A stretch of 64,000 nucleotides of DNA, from contig VSDK01003676.1 of the NCBI GenBank assembly GCA_009767595.1, forward strand, positions 753,356 to 817,355, read 5' to 3'. The notes beneath the pieces are model-generated. The model saw nothing but the letters and a program-made list of their open reading frames with translations. It ran no database searches and was not told the origin of the DNA. Position numbers and translations under genes: made by a program. Of the stretch, positions 1 through 12,100 are shown one piece after another (position 1 is the first letter of the stretch; each line of letters starts with the position of its first letter). This DNA comes from Symbiodinium kawagutii (lineage: Eukaryota; Sar; Dinophyceae; Suessiales; Symbiodiniaceae).

Positions 1-1484
1 CTGCTGAACTGCCTGAGAAGGGGATGTAAAAAATAGTAATAGTAATGAACTTTGGGTGTAGGGGTATTCGCAGTGACTGGAGTGTGATTACTCCGTTGAA
101 TAATGTTAAAATCACGCGAATTTATCCATAGGTCGATTATGGTTTGTTGATGTGAACCACCCCTTGATTAATCAACTATAGATTAACAAGCACGGCTTTT
201 GGGGGATACTCCCTATCAATCAAGCAGTGGTTTATTGATCCAGGGTTGGCATTCGGAGATGCTTCATGGTCAGCTTGTGGGGAGAGGTTTATTAAGCAGA
301 TCTGGGATTGCAGCTGAATCTGGCACGGCGGATGGTCAAGTGGAAGCGGTGGATGAGTACTACAATTTATCAGTGGAAGTCACGCACGTTTGGGTGCAAA
401 AGCTAATGGCTGCTGGTGCCCAAAAAATCCAAAGCATTGTTTATAGGTGGTACTGTAATCTGGAAATCCATGTGTGGATTGCTTGAGGGCCGCTGTCAGA
501 AAATGGGATGCAAAAGTTGGACACCTCAAAACTCAACCCTAGTTCCCCATTTGTCAAAGTGCACGGAGCAACTTCACAGCTGATTTGTTGGGGACAGGGC
601 AAGCTTGGGCAGCTGCTGCCCGCTTTCAGGTAGAAACTGGCATTGTAGTGCCCACGACGGTGCCACAAGGCAGGGGAAAAGAAACGGTGGGGAGAAAGGC
701 CGAATTGCCCGATGATTGATGGCAAGAGATGAAGCTCTTGGCATTCCCTAAGTGCCATTCAAATAATACGGAAACCAACGGTGTCCCGTCAACTTGTCAC
801 TAATGATGGCCGAGCCACTGATGGATTGTAGCCGGCCGGCTGGATTGGCTTTTCAGGTATGGCTGAGCTGATCTGCTGCCCATGGGGCATTTGTTTGTCG
901 CCTGTTGAGTCCTTTGTCCATAGTCCCACGGGCTTGAGATTTTCCCATGGTCGGTTGCAATGATCCCCTCTCAGCGACTTGGTCGAATCTCAATAAATGC
1001 TGCTTCACTGGGGCTCAGGTTGGCTTTCGGACATCAGATTTCAACCATTTGCAGGTACAGAATTTGTCCAACAGTGTACTATTGGTTAGTATCACTCATG
1101 GCCTTCAGGATCGTTAGCTTCCAACAGTCTACCCACTGGCCCAAAATCAAGCATCCTGCATTTCAACAAGGAGCGATGATCATTGCCATGAGAATTTGTC
1201 ATAACCAATCCATTGATCATGGCAAAATGCTCACAATAACTGGAGATACGAAAAAAAGTCAAAAGTATCATGATTAACAACCACCATGAATCATTCTCAA
1301 CATGTCTAAACTATCAATAACTATCAATGATGGTTTACAAGGGTGAATCATGATCAATGCACCATTCATAATACTACTGTATATAACACATTAACCATTA
1401 CTATCAATAACTATCAATGATGGATTATATAGGGATTACTCATGATATATCATGACCAATGCACCATTCATGATAATCAATTTA

Positions 1485-4400
1485 TTACCCCATCAGTTTG
1501 ACCAACTGCGTTTCCTTGTGGGGTAAACCATGGGAAGCCCTGGCCAAAAAATCGCGGTTTTCCCAGCCTGCCAGGTGCATACCCAGGCGCTTTGGCGTGT
1601 CTCCAGCGGTAGGTGCCGGCGGGCGGTTGGTTGGGCTTGGTTGGTTGGGTTGGTTAGGGTTGGTTAGGGTTGGTTGGGGTTGGTTGGATGGGTGTGGGGG
1701 GTTGGTTGGGTTGGGGTTGGTTAGGGTTGGTTGGGTTGGGGGTTGTTTGTTGGTTGGAGGTGGTTGATTGTGATCCGCTTCAGTTTTACTCGTTTGAATG
1801 TACTTGTGGCTGGAATTCAAAGAGCCACGTCCAGAGTTTGACATTATACAACGGAGACACGCCTGGCCAAAGTCATACATTCTGGCCCAGGTAGTGAGAA
1901 TCTTCATAAGAAGTTCAGCAGATCAATTGTCACCATGGGGAAGGCCCAAGTCATGGTGGACACCATGGTGCTTTCCCTTCAAGAGCTGTCAGTTGGGCGA
2001 CAGCTAATCAGGTTAGCGAACCAGATTCTTCGCCTTTGAGCAGCCAGCATTGAGCGTGATTCAGCGGGGGACATGACCAAGAATGAGAAGTGGGGGAGTG
2101 ACCAGCATCCAACACTTCCAGGATGAGCATGCCAACAGGATGGGATGGTGATACGCTAGAACCATGTTGATGGCGATGGTTGACCACCATGATCAGCATG
2201 CCAACATGCCTGTTGAGATTTCTTTACTCACTGCAATCCACCATTGACCATGTTAAGACACCAGAAAACAGTCATTAGCCTTAGTAGGAAATCACTGCCA
2301 ACACTGATTTGATTTAAGCAGACATGTGCTAGTAGTTCTAACCATTACATGGATTCTGCTGGCACCTGCTCAGTTGACCATTGTGATTTGACGGCAACTG
2401 ATGGTTTCACTGCCATTGGTACTGGTTTTACTAAGTGCCCTTGGATCAAGCAGTAACCATTAGACTAATCTATAGCTGCTACTGAATCACCTAGGAATTC
2501 AATACAACTATATTAACAAATTACCAACAATAGTTAGAAACAACATTACTGACTATTAGTAACGTATCAATCAATACAAACTGGTAGCATTACTATTGGT
2601 AGACAATGGAATGCCTATGAATGCCTTATTTCTCAACATTACTGTATGTAGTCATTCATTCCCATATTTCCCATTCACCAGTCATTCCCCAACTATGAAC
2701 CATTAACTATGTCAACTGTTAACCGCTAGTAAGACCATGAACTATTACTGTAAACCAATCACTTAATCACTTACTTAAATGAAAAACAATTCACGAACCA
2801 TTTAAGCACTTCCAAGCCATTTCCAAGCCATTTCTAAGCCATTTCTAAGCCATTTCCAAGCCATTTCTAAGCCATTAACCGTTGGCTACCCATTTCCAAG
2901 GCATTTTAAACATTTATTGTCTTACTGCCAGCCTTTCCGAAGCCAGGAGCTCTGAGGAGGGCGAGGGGCAGATCAGGTAAGACAAGAAAGAGTCGTGGCG
3001 CCAGTTGATGATCAATGATTGTCCATCCGGTGGAACCATCAGATGATACTTATAACCATCAGGTGGAATCATCAGGTGGGACCATCAGATAATGATGATG
3101 ATGAGAACCATCATAAATTACTCATAAATCAGATGGAACAATTTAATGATGAGGATGATTTGGATTGTCCATCAGGTGGTTTCTCAAAACCGGGGACTCT
3201 CCAGATCATTTTTACGTTAATAATTTATATATAGTAGTGAACCAGCCATTTTGGGGTCCCCTAATTTAAGACGTCATCATGGTGAATGATGGGTAGCAAT
3301 TCTGGCGAATTCTGATTGATAATAAGCTGCTTCATCATGGTTAGATGATATGATGGTTTATTATGGTCATCTTTTGTTCATGATAGTCAAGAGTGATACT
3401 TCTTGATGCCTCCTGATGGGGAACGCATGTTAATGAATACCGTATCGTTGGCTGGTTGGTAGCTTCAAACAACTCACATGTTCAAACAATTTGTGATTTG
3501 ACAAAAGTGTGGCATTGTTTTGGGATGGTTGCAACCACCAACCACTCAAAGGTGGCCCGGCACATTCCAACGACCATCAACATCTGTCGTGTGATTTCAA
3601 ATGATCTTTTGTCCAGCTTCCAACATCAGACAGCGTTCAACAAGTTGAACTCGCACATGTTCTGCCCAGATTATATCACCTTAAAGCTGTATGATGCCTA
3701 AAGTGGCCCTGCAGCTTCTATGTTTGTCCTGGTGTAGCGGCAGTGCCTCCAGAGCTTCGAATGACTTTGTCAGTAGAAGTTGGTTGGTTATGTGGCAGCT
3801 TGATTGAGAATGGTTGGTTGATGTTGGTTGCTTGGTTGGTTGATGTTGGTTGCTTAATTCCCTGATAGGTTGGTAGGTTGGTTGCTAGATTGGTCACGCG
3901 TCAGCACATGTGCAGCACGCGGGATCATAATCGAGAGCCGCACAGCTGGTACACCAGAACGCTTCGTGATTCGTGCAGCGTGACGATTTGTTGCTTTAAG
4001 GGCTGTGATGAGGGGTAGGTGGACGTGAAAGATGAGTGCAACATCAGTTCGGATGTTCCAGCTAAGCAAGGCCGTTCGGTACAAGTTCTCAGCCTGTTCA
4101 CGTTGTTTGTTTACGGTTGTGACACGTTACCATGAATCAGGATTTTTTTTCCAGATAACAGTGTTGATGGTTGACTGTTGACCCACCTATGTTGTGAAGT
4201 CTTAGTGTGAATTGATTTGTATGACTATCATTTACTAGAAGTGACCTTGGCTCAATGGTTCGGAACCCCTTTCCAGATGGCAACAGACCGCGCAACTGCT
4301 GTAGCATCCTGGGAGCCGTGGTGGTGAGCACATGAGAAGGCATGGGTCCTTTTATCATTTCACCTATTATTGGGTTGGTAGTTGAATAATAATCAATACA

Positions 4401-7400
4401 TCACATATTTGTTTGGATGGAATTTACACATGAACACGAATAATCACAAATTAATGTGCCCTTTGGTGCTTTGATCAAACATAGTTATGGAACATGATCA
4501 ATGCGTCTACTTGGTCAATCAGCAATCCCAGTGCTGGGCAGGAATAGATTCCCACAAGTCCCTATTTCGTGACAGTTCGCATATACTCAGATTTCATGGG
4601 TTAAATGATGATTATGTTGCTGAGCATTTGCAACACAAGCAGCCAATGCCATGTTTGATGGCTCTCTTGATCAGTGTCAAAAACCATTCCCACCTCTGGG
4701 CAATATATTGTGTCATTCAGGAGTTGGCAACAACTTTGCACATGCCGATTTTAACTTTAGGGGTTTACCACGGTTTAAAATAAAATCAGTCTGGGGATCC
4801 CATCAATTCACCAACGTACATGGGTTTTGGTTTTAACGCGTTACAAAAATTCCACCATGTTTGTTACAAAGGGTCTATACCAACCATACCAATTACCCGC
4901 AACCAACCACATTCCAGGGGTTGGACATGGGTATCCCATGGCGTTACATATATTTTTTCGGGTTTCCTCAACAGTGCCGACACTGTGCGCTTGCCCACCC
5001 CCACGGGTGTCGCTGTTCCAGTTGTGTCAAACGTGGCACTGGCGGCGCCTGGGCCCAGCACAGACCACCATGGGAGTAGTTGTGGAAGAGAAATTGCCAA
5101 GTCCGAGTTTTTGAAAAATGTAAGCACAATGCGTAAGCAATGTCGTAACAACCAATGACAACATATTTTTTCCATATCAAAAATTGACAGTTGTGATATG
5201 AACATGTCGTAAGCACAATGCGTTTGTTTTGAAAAATACGATATGGGATGTTGTAGGGATGCATGGCTACACAATGTGCAGGTTTTTGTTTGTTTCTGGT
5301 GACACCTGTGATTTTTGTCCCACCAGTATGCAGCTGTGTGTTGTGATTTTGGGGGCGATTAGAGATATGAGTTCGCACTTTAGGGGGGCACATCTAGTAC
5401 GTTGGCTTACGCAGACTGTGGTGAAATGGTTGAACCCATAAATTATCCAAAAATGCTGGTTCCTATAGTCAACTTTTGGCATGGTTCCTTTTCGATCCAT
5501 ATCCATCTCTCAGTTTGGAATCGACACTGCTGAAGATGAGAAATATTTCAATTTAATTTTGACAGTTCGATTTCTTTGGATGGTTATTTAGGTACATTTC
5601 TCATGGTTTCTGATGGTAGTCAGTGTCACTACTTGGATGCGTACCCCCATTTAGTAAGTGGTCACTGACCATGGTTTTTGGGGGTTATAAGCTACCTTGT
5701 AGGGCTTGACACGAACCATGGTGCTGCACATCCAAGTACGTGTCACTGGTCATCGCTGGATTTTGGTGGTCGGGCCTGGCAAAATGCTGGGGCCCCAGCT
5801 GGAGCTTGGGCAGCTTGGATCAGAATTGGTTCGATCAGCACGCAGCTGGAGAAAGCATGCGGCGCTGGGAGGCCCAATGGTGGCCGTTTCTTTCAGTTGG
5901 TGTGCTGGATCAACAAATAAATACACTATTGATGATTAATAATGACAGTTGATGGTGGTTATAAGGGCTAATTAATAGTGATTAATCGTGGATTCCGCCG
6001 AAGGTATGAACATTCAGTCACCATTACAAGAAATGAGATTATGAATGCAGGTTACTTTTCAAGTTGTGAAGGATACACGGCCTTAAGCAGTGCAGTGAAG
6101 CAATAACGCCTGGTCACAGTATGTCACAGTTAGCTGGTGCTCAAAGTACTTTGGCGAACTTAGGAGTACAAAGCAGACGTGAAAGGATTTTTCTGCGTTT
6201 TTGTATCCAACGTGCTTCTCAACGAAGACAGCACACCTGCCTTGGATTTTGTCCATGAGTTTATTTTGCCAAACAGGTCATCGACACAACAGGTCATTTG
6301 TAAACAAAGCTGTCCCTCACCAGAGTCCCATCATTTCCTTTGCGAATAGCAAATTGCAACCTCACTGGTCAAGTTCTTGATATCCATCACATGGCAAGCA
6401 AACGCGCGGTGAATGAGGCACTGTCAGCCCGGTCAGATCATGACATTGTTGTCTCGGTGAACTACCGCATGGACACTGGATTCCAGCAATACGAAGCCCG
6501 TCCCGAGACCATGGGGAAAGTGATCCCAGTTTCAGTCAACATGATGGACGCGCGTCACCGCAAACTCACGATGCGGGAGAATGGCTTTGAGCTGGTTCAC
6601 CAAGCTACAGGCATGTCTCGGGAGGACTTCTTCAATGACAAACTTGTGAGGGAGAAGTACTACCCTTTGTGTGAAGAAAGCATCAAACAGGTCACAGGAG
6701 CCCCAATTGTGAAGTGCGTTAGTCATCTCGTGCGGGGACATGGAACTGGACAACCTTTCGCTGGAATTGCACATTGTGACTACTCAACCAAGACGGCTCT
6801 TACGCTGCTGCAAAACGTTCCACCCCCTGGCATCAAAGACTTCAAGGGACGACTGTGTGTGTTAAACACCTGGCGAAATATCAACCCAGGCAGCCCTTTG
6901 CAGAACCATTTCCTGGCCATGTGTGACGGTGAAAGCGTGCTTGCGCCAGATGATTTCATCAGTGTGAGGCTTCCGCCGAAAGCAGATGGAGATAAGGAAA
7001 ATCACATGTTTCACATGTCTGCCAACAATCACCGGCTGCACCAGTGGTACTATTACCCTCTAATGACAGCAGATGAGAATTTGGTTTTCATGCAGTATGA
7101 CTCTGACCCGCACATGAAATGCCGCTACACTTTCCATTCCAGTGTCTCTAAGAATGATGCCACACTGGAGTACAAGAGAGAAAGCATTGAAGTCAGATGT
7201 GTTGCATACTTTCCTGATGCTGAGAACTCTTTGCCTGATTGGACTTTGCCAGCAGATATGAGGATCGATGCTGCTGTGGACACCATAAAGCAACACACCC
7301 GTGGGTTCATCAGTAGCGATTCCTTCGCAAAATCTATGAAGATGGGCCCTGCTTCCTACATCATGGCGGACAATCATAAAGGTTGGTTATTGGAATGGCT

Positions 7401-8534
7401 GAACCACCAGCGCAAGGTTGCGCACCATGCGGCCTACAAAGATTTGAGCGATGACCAGCAGGAAGCAGTGGCCGATCTCGTGCTGGAGGATGTGGCTTGG
7501 AAAAGCTTCATGGATGAGTGGGCGCCCACCATGTACGATGGCAAGGACGCCCTCACTTTGGGGGTGGAATTCATTGAGCAGCACCTGCTGAACTTTCCCA
7601 GCTGGGATCCTGTGAACCGGGACAGGGCCAAGGAAACCATTCGAGCAGGACATGTGAAGGAAATGGTCCAGGGAAATTGCGCACACTTCAAAGGGCAAGA
7701 CCGGTATCCTTTCAACAAGTTGAAGGCAAGTGATTGGCCAACGATTTGGAAGAGATTGGAACCCACAGGCTTCGCCGAGAAACTGAAGGACTTGGCCAAG
7801 TAGCCAGGCCTCATGTGGCTGATGAATCATGATGCTTAGTGAGAGCTGGTGATTGATAGATTGATGATGGCTAGTGGCAGCTGACTTTCGCGGCCGCTCT
7901 TTGGATCCAACGTGGCAGCGTGCAAACGCAAGGAACGTAACGTTTTTCGTGCCACGACTTGTCTCCTCAAAGAGGAGTTCCTCTGATGCACGCGACAGAT
8001 GCAAGCAGCATTATTCCCTGCAGCTCTATGTAAAGAAACCACTATGAAATCACCTAAATTATATTTGGCTGGTGGTTTCAAACATGCTATGTGTTCCCTA
8101 CCAATTATTAACAAATGGTTTGTTGACTGATATTTTTTCAGAGGGGTTGAAACCACCAACCAGTTATCCTAAAGTATCCAGAGATGATATTAGTTGATCA
8201 GGTTTAGCGCCCGCGCGACTTAGTCGTGCGCCCACAACTTTCAGCGGTTCAAAACCGGCTGAACAGGACTGAGAAGCACCACCTGACCGACTCCGCGAAG
8301 ATAAATATCCGGTGCTACGGGCATGCATTCCCCAGATGGTCCTTGCATGGCATATCTACCTACATTTCCATACATTTCTTCATAAAATGATCCGGATGTA
8401 GTAGGTATGAATATATACTACCGTAGTCTACCGTATTGAATCGAGCATCTGGGCTTTGCAGAGAAATTTCAATCAAGGCCTCTTGCGACAAGATCACACC
8501 GGCAGGGTCTTCCAGCACTGGACCCTGGTTCGGC
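1485..8534 (-). CDS. Minus-strand split gene, unknown product (partial exon set)
   Basis: I infer this gene from minus-strand exons with AG|G acceptors. They are 8534-8432 (34 codons, contains VILSQEALIEISLQ, donor GTAGAC), 7980 to about 7880 (ELLFEETSRGTKNVTFLAF, end not resolved), 5048-4967 (AASATFDTTGTATPVGVGK, GA donor) and 4308-4246 (MLQQLRGLLPSGKGF, GT donor). The terminal exon is 1567-1485 (WENRDFLARASHGLPHKE) and ends in TAA. Phases fit between 8432 and 7980 (0/0) and between 4967 and 4308 (2/2). Exons between 4246 and 1567 are missing from the model, and the first exon may lie above 8534. I recognise no family. The plus-strand oxygenase gene at 6391-7803 lies inside the intron between 7880 and 5048. 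The five pieces could also belong to more than one gene. Confidence 0.45.
1617..1757. repeat. G/T-rich tandem tract (GGTTGGTTAGGG-like)
   Basis: Irregular repeats of GGTTGG, GGTTAGGG and GGTTGGG on the plus strand. The units resemble telomere-type G/T repeats but are not a clean TTTAGGG array. The minus-strand reading gives an artificial Pro/Asn/Thr-rich peptide. The tract lies just upstream (minus sense) of the terminal exon at 1567-1485. Confidence 0.7.
2811..2875. repeat. 11-bp tandem repeat (AAGCCATTTCY)
   Basis: About six adjacent copies of AAGCCATTTC[C/T] in an AT-rich non-coding stretch. Confidence 0.75.
2947..2976 (+). CDS. Possible small exon, plus strand
   Basis: CCAG|G acceptor and CAG|GTAAGA donor enclose 30 bases reading SSEEGEGQI. 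The donor is a near-perfect consensus. The minus strand also reads openly here, so the strand is uncertain and no partner exon was found. Confidence 0.2.
3175..3272. mobile_element. Family C inverted-repeat element (C4), diverged
   Basis: Begins GGTGGTTTCTCAAAA and ends CCCCTAATTTAAGACG. Same plan as the better copies at 17581 and 18741, with a degraded right end. Confidence 0.5.
3273..4245. other. Intronic or intergenic stretch, no gene called
   Basis: AT-rich, with TTGGTTG-rich runs near 3780-3880. A minus-strand open stretch at 4084-3854 (contains HAARITKRSGVPAVRL) looks coding-like, but it has no AG|G acceptor and was not placed in the gene model. Confidence 0.4.
5620..5749. mobile_element. 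Family E inverted-repeat element (E1)
   Basis: Ends are inverted copies: CAGTGTCACTACTTGGATGC on the left and CATCCAAGTACGTGTCACTG on the right. The inner part (GGTTATAAGCTAC...GGGCTT) recurs at 51793-51895. Confidence 0.55.
5750..5919. other. GC-rich island, strand not resolved
   Basis: All three plus frames are open over about 170 bases directly after element E1, and one minus frame is also open. It may be an exon, but no consistent acceptor/donor pair was found. Confidence 0.25.
6391..7803 (+). CDS. AsaB/CmcJ-type Fe(II)/2-oxoglutarate oxygenase-like protein, intronless
   Basis: A single uninterrupted reading frame of 470 codons, the longest in the window. The frame is open upstream to 6304, but 6391 is the first ATG, so I start there (residue numbers follow). 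Family features, in order: YPL and TGAPIVK around 90-108, an AHCDYS segment with the H-x-D iron-ligand pattern (H128, D130), a TWRNINPGSPLQ region near 161-172, HQWYYYP (H217, candidate third iron ligand), QYDSD (235-239) and RESIEVRCVAYF (263-274). These match the family of fungal AsaB/NvfI and bacterial CmcJ, whose members hydroxylate or desaturate secondary metabolites using Fe(II) and usually 2-oxoglutarate. About 170 C-terminal residues (from about 300) are outside the recognised domain. I see no signal peptide. The lack of introns contrasts with every neighbour and suggests a retrocopy or recent transfer. The substrate is unknown. Confidence 0.85.
   Translation: MASKRAVNEALSARSDHDIVVSVNYRMDTGFQQYEARPETMGKVIPVSVNMMDARHRKLTMRENGFELVHQATGMSREDFFNDKLVREKYYPLCEESIKQVTGAPIVKCVSHLVRGHGTGQPFAGIAHCDYSTKTALTLLQNVPPPGIKDFKGRLCVLNTWRNINPGSPLQNHFLAMCDGESVLAPDDFISVRLPPKADGDKENHMFHMSANNHRLHQWYYYPLMTADENLVFMQYDSDPHMKCRYTFHSSVSKNDATLEYKRESIEVRCVAYFPDAENSLPDWTLPADMRIDAAVDTIKQHTRGFISSDSFAKSMKMGPASYIMADNHKGWLLEWLNHQRKVAHHAAYKDLSDDQQEAVADLVLEDVAWKSFMDEWAPTMYDGKDALTLGVEFIEQHLLNFPSWDPVNRDRAKETIRAGHVKEMVQGNCAHFKGQDRYPFNKLKASDWPTIWKRLEPTGFAEKLKDLAK
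8068..8163 (+). mobile_element. Family A introner-like element (A1)
   Basis: Starts GCTGGTGGTTTCAAACAT, carries TTGTTGACTGATATTTTTTC and ends GAAACCACCAACCAG. It lies in the minus-strand gene's intron between 7980 and 8432 but is oriented plus, so it is antisense to that gene. Confidence 0.7.
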
Positions 8535-9116
8535 CTGGACACTCTCTCTATTGACATGTCCTTTTGCCAATGCCTTGCGTGTTTGTGGGGCGCGGTTGTG
8601 TGTGTCCATGCTGTTGATGGTGACAATTCACTGTGCTTGACAAGCTTCGTTTGCTATGTCCACTCATCGGTTGGTCGCCCAGATGTTGATATCACGGCTT
8701 CACCGTTGTTGTATGCCATATGCGGGTAGTACTGAGCCGTCAGCCAGCATTGACCATTCTAAGTCCTCATTGTCTAGAGAAACATTAACGTTACCATTCA
8801 GATCTCCAAAAACTCATGGCTTGTATATGGCTGTGGGTCAGTTCACCCTTTACCCCTGGTTCCCCCATCATTAACGATCATATTCCCTTCAAATTGTTGT
8901 TTATCATTCCCCATTAATGGGTATACATCCCCTAGAATTCTTAGTCATCACCCCCTAATTATTGTCCATTAACACTATGATGGGTATACATCCCCTATAC
9001 CCATCATTCCCGCACTATACCGCTCTACTATGCCCTCTGAAGCATATCCTGCCCCAACGCGTCATATCCTCACGTTGGCGCCCGGACGACGCGTTTCGTT
9101 GGGCGGAAGCGACGCC
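8535..9116. promoter_or_regulatory. Divergent intergenic region between minus gene and 9117 gene
   Basis: If 8534 is near the 5' end of the minus-strand gene, this stretch separates two divergently transcribed genes and would hold both start regions. I see no TATA-like or splice-leader relic motif that I would defend. It contains a truncated family B element at 8828 and short repeats of GGGTATACATCCCCTA near 8918 and 8980. Confidence 0.3.
8828..8930 (-). mobile_element. Family B element, truncated (B1)
   Basis: Has the TGGCTGTGGGTCA end and the inner ACCCCTGGTTCCCCCATCATTAAC of the inverted family B orientation. The matching right end is missing. Confidence 0.5.
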
Positions 9117-12100
9117 ATGTCGGCGCGGCGCGACTGGTTCCAGTTGCTCTTCGGTTTCACCGAGGCGCCGGGAGCACGGTCGAGCCGCCGGTCGAGCACT
9201 GTGGGGATGGGGTGGTCGTTCCTATGGTTCCGTGCTTGGATAACTGTCAGTCGTACCGATGAGCCAAAGATGGAGAAACAACCGGTCAAGGGGAGAGATA
9301 AGTATTCACACATGTAGTTCCTGCAGCAACTAGCGTTCCAGTGTCTCCAAAGGAATAGACTTGGCATTGATACCACGTGTTTTTTTCGGAATTGTATACT
9401 TGGAAAGGGGAATCACAGAAGTTGAAGATCGTTGTTCTGCCTGGTTCTATATATTACATGCTGAAGGTCTAAGATACATGGTCATCGTACGAGTGAATTC
9501 AAGGTCAGCACAGTTTTATGTGTTGAAGTCACTCATTCCTGGTAGGGATGCGGTTTGAGAATTGCGGATTTTGCAAAGTGTGCTTCTCTGATCACCGGCG
9601 TTTTGCCTTGGCTGCCAGCTACCTTCAGAGTCACTCCGTCCAAACCCAAAAACATCGGTCAATTGTATACAGAGCCATCCTAAAGGCCGACACGTTCATG
9701 ACAAAACTGTCAACATGATTTTTAAACTTGAGGTTGGCCTTGCTGGGCTGCATGCAAAGGCCGTCGTTATAGAAGGAGATGTTTTTTTTGGTTGTCATTT
9801 TTTTTTGGTGGATTTTTTTGCCCATCAAAAAGCAGGATTGCTTTTCGAGAAACCCGAGCAGATTGCTCCGCCCGGGAGGTTGAAAACTGGGTTTGGTACT
9901 ACATAGTAAGAGGGGGGTCGCGAGCAACGAAGACCAAGTAAAGTAAAGGATAGTCATGATTTGTGTGTCCTCTCCTCCAATCTTGATCGATTCAATTCAG
10001 CCTCCGAATGGGAAATAGATTCCAGGCTTTCTAGGGGATCTGACGTAGGGGAAGGAAGAATAGCTGGAATTTAAATAGAGCATTTCCGTCCACAGTGGCC
10101 CCTGAATAAGTTGACTGTCTCCCCTCACATGGGATCAGCGGTGAAGATTCTAGCTCTGTCTCTTGAAGGTCGCCCCACGTCATGACAGTTGGTCTCATGG
10201 GAATTTAAGCAGCCATCCATATTGCCAGTCAGTTTGGGTAAGCTGGATCTGTCGATTTGGTACACCAGTATTGGGGATATGCCCAACAATCATTGGTTTC
10301 ATGGTTTGGGGGTACCCTATTTAGACATGATAAGACTCCCACATGTGAAACATACTTATTGAGGGTTTTGGATAGCCATGCGCCATTTTGTTCCATGCGC
10401 AGGAATCCGGATTCATTATGCCCACACTGCGGCATTGTTCACATGGCGGTGGGTCGTGACAGGCCGAGTATGACAAGACAAAGCAGATGCTGGCGGTGGA
10501 CAACGATGAAGAAAAACCGGGCATGTTGATCCTCCGGAGCTTGGCGAATGAGTTCCTTGGACACCGTGACGGTTTGATGGCCCATGTTGAGGGGCTCCGT
10601 GGAATTGGACAGCTCACCTGAAAAGCACTTTTGGGATGGCGATTGAACAAAAGGGGTTTTAAAAACATGTCAGGCACGTTTGATAGTTCTAATGGATAGT
10701 TGCTTGAGGTAACGGATGACGTTTCTGTTCTCCACCAGCTTGATTCCCTATCTTTTCACACCAAGTTGAACATGAGGGATATTCTATTTACTCCAGGATG
10801 GCTAGATATTTCAAGTGGGGAGCTATTTTCAGATGAAACCACCATGGCCATAGTTGTGTGTTCGGGGTCATCCTCGCACGGTTCGATCATCCAGCCTCGT
10901 TCTCCATCGCAGGGCCCGGTTTCGCATCGGTCGCTTCCACACGCCCAGCTTGCGTGAACTTCGACAGGCAGTGGTGGCAGACGAGCATGTTTGATCCCCA
11001 CTATTCATGGTGGTGAATGATGACAAATTTGAATGTTGCATGCATGTTACAGCGTTGATGATCATCATGTCATGTTCTTGATTTGCTGATCATTCCTTTT
11101 CATTGGCATCAAATCGCTTGAGCACCTCTAGAAATCATTTGGTTGCTTACTGAACCCGTCTTGGCATGAGGGGATGAATGATTTCTGGCGGGGTACCGAA
11201 TGGCCAATGAACTGATAGGTCCAGACGGTCCAACGACAAATAAGGTCAAAGGATTCTATAGGTAGACACAGATTTGTGTCACATACATTCACATACATAC
11301 TCGTATGCATTCATTCGTCAATCTATGAAATAGAGAAATGGATAGGCAGGCGTTCAGGCTGATAGGAAGGCAGACAGATAGATTGGCTAGATAGACAAGA
11401 TGGATAGATACGAGATGGATGATGATGGACGGGAGAGGGGGTCATAGGGATGAGATATAGCATGAATAGATAGGTATGGAGAGGTTGGTCATGTTGATAT
11501 AGATAGTTAGGTCAGATATTTTGGAAGATAGATTATGCAGATCTCGAGATAGACCGATAGATTGATGAGATACATATGTGATGGATGGGAAAGCAGACAG
11601 ACAGGAAAGCTCGTGGATAGAGTGATGGATTGGTCAAAAAAATTGACTGCAGAGGGGTAACTAAACAAAAAGGCAGAGGTGCGAGTGCATAGATAGATGG
11701 ATATGGATAGAGATCATATAGCTGGACAAAGAGATAAATACAGATAGACATGTTGAATGCGGGGGATGGTAGGGAAAGGAGATGAAGCTTGGAGATAGGT
11801 TAATTGATAAAAGGACAGGTTCACAAAGACAGGTGCAGATATTTGATGGATTAATGAATGGATGACATACAGATAGATCAATTTCTCCGATGGACTTAAC
11901 CCATACAGAAAGTGCAAAGCTGGACAGATACGGAGAGAGAGAGAGAGAGAGAGAGAGAAGGAGTGAGAGTAACAGTAGATAGGTATATAATAGATAATGA
12001 TAGAGAGGCAGATCGACAGATGGACAGATATAGGTAGATAAGTATAACTATATGTTTCAAATAGGTAGGAATTTTGTTTGGGTTGGCTACAGAGTAGATG

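Noticed and set aside
1485..1907. Proline-rich minus-strand protein
   Set aside because: The proline-rich part translates the G/T-rich tract. Only the last 27 codons look like an exon.
7387..8004. Minus-strand open frame of 205 codons
   Set aside because: Its first 40 or so codons are a likely exon of the minus gene, but the rest is the reverse of the oxygenase gene, so it is not one long protein.
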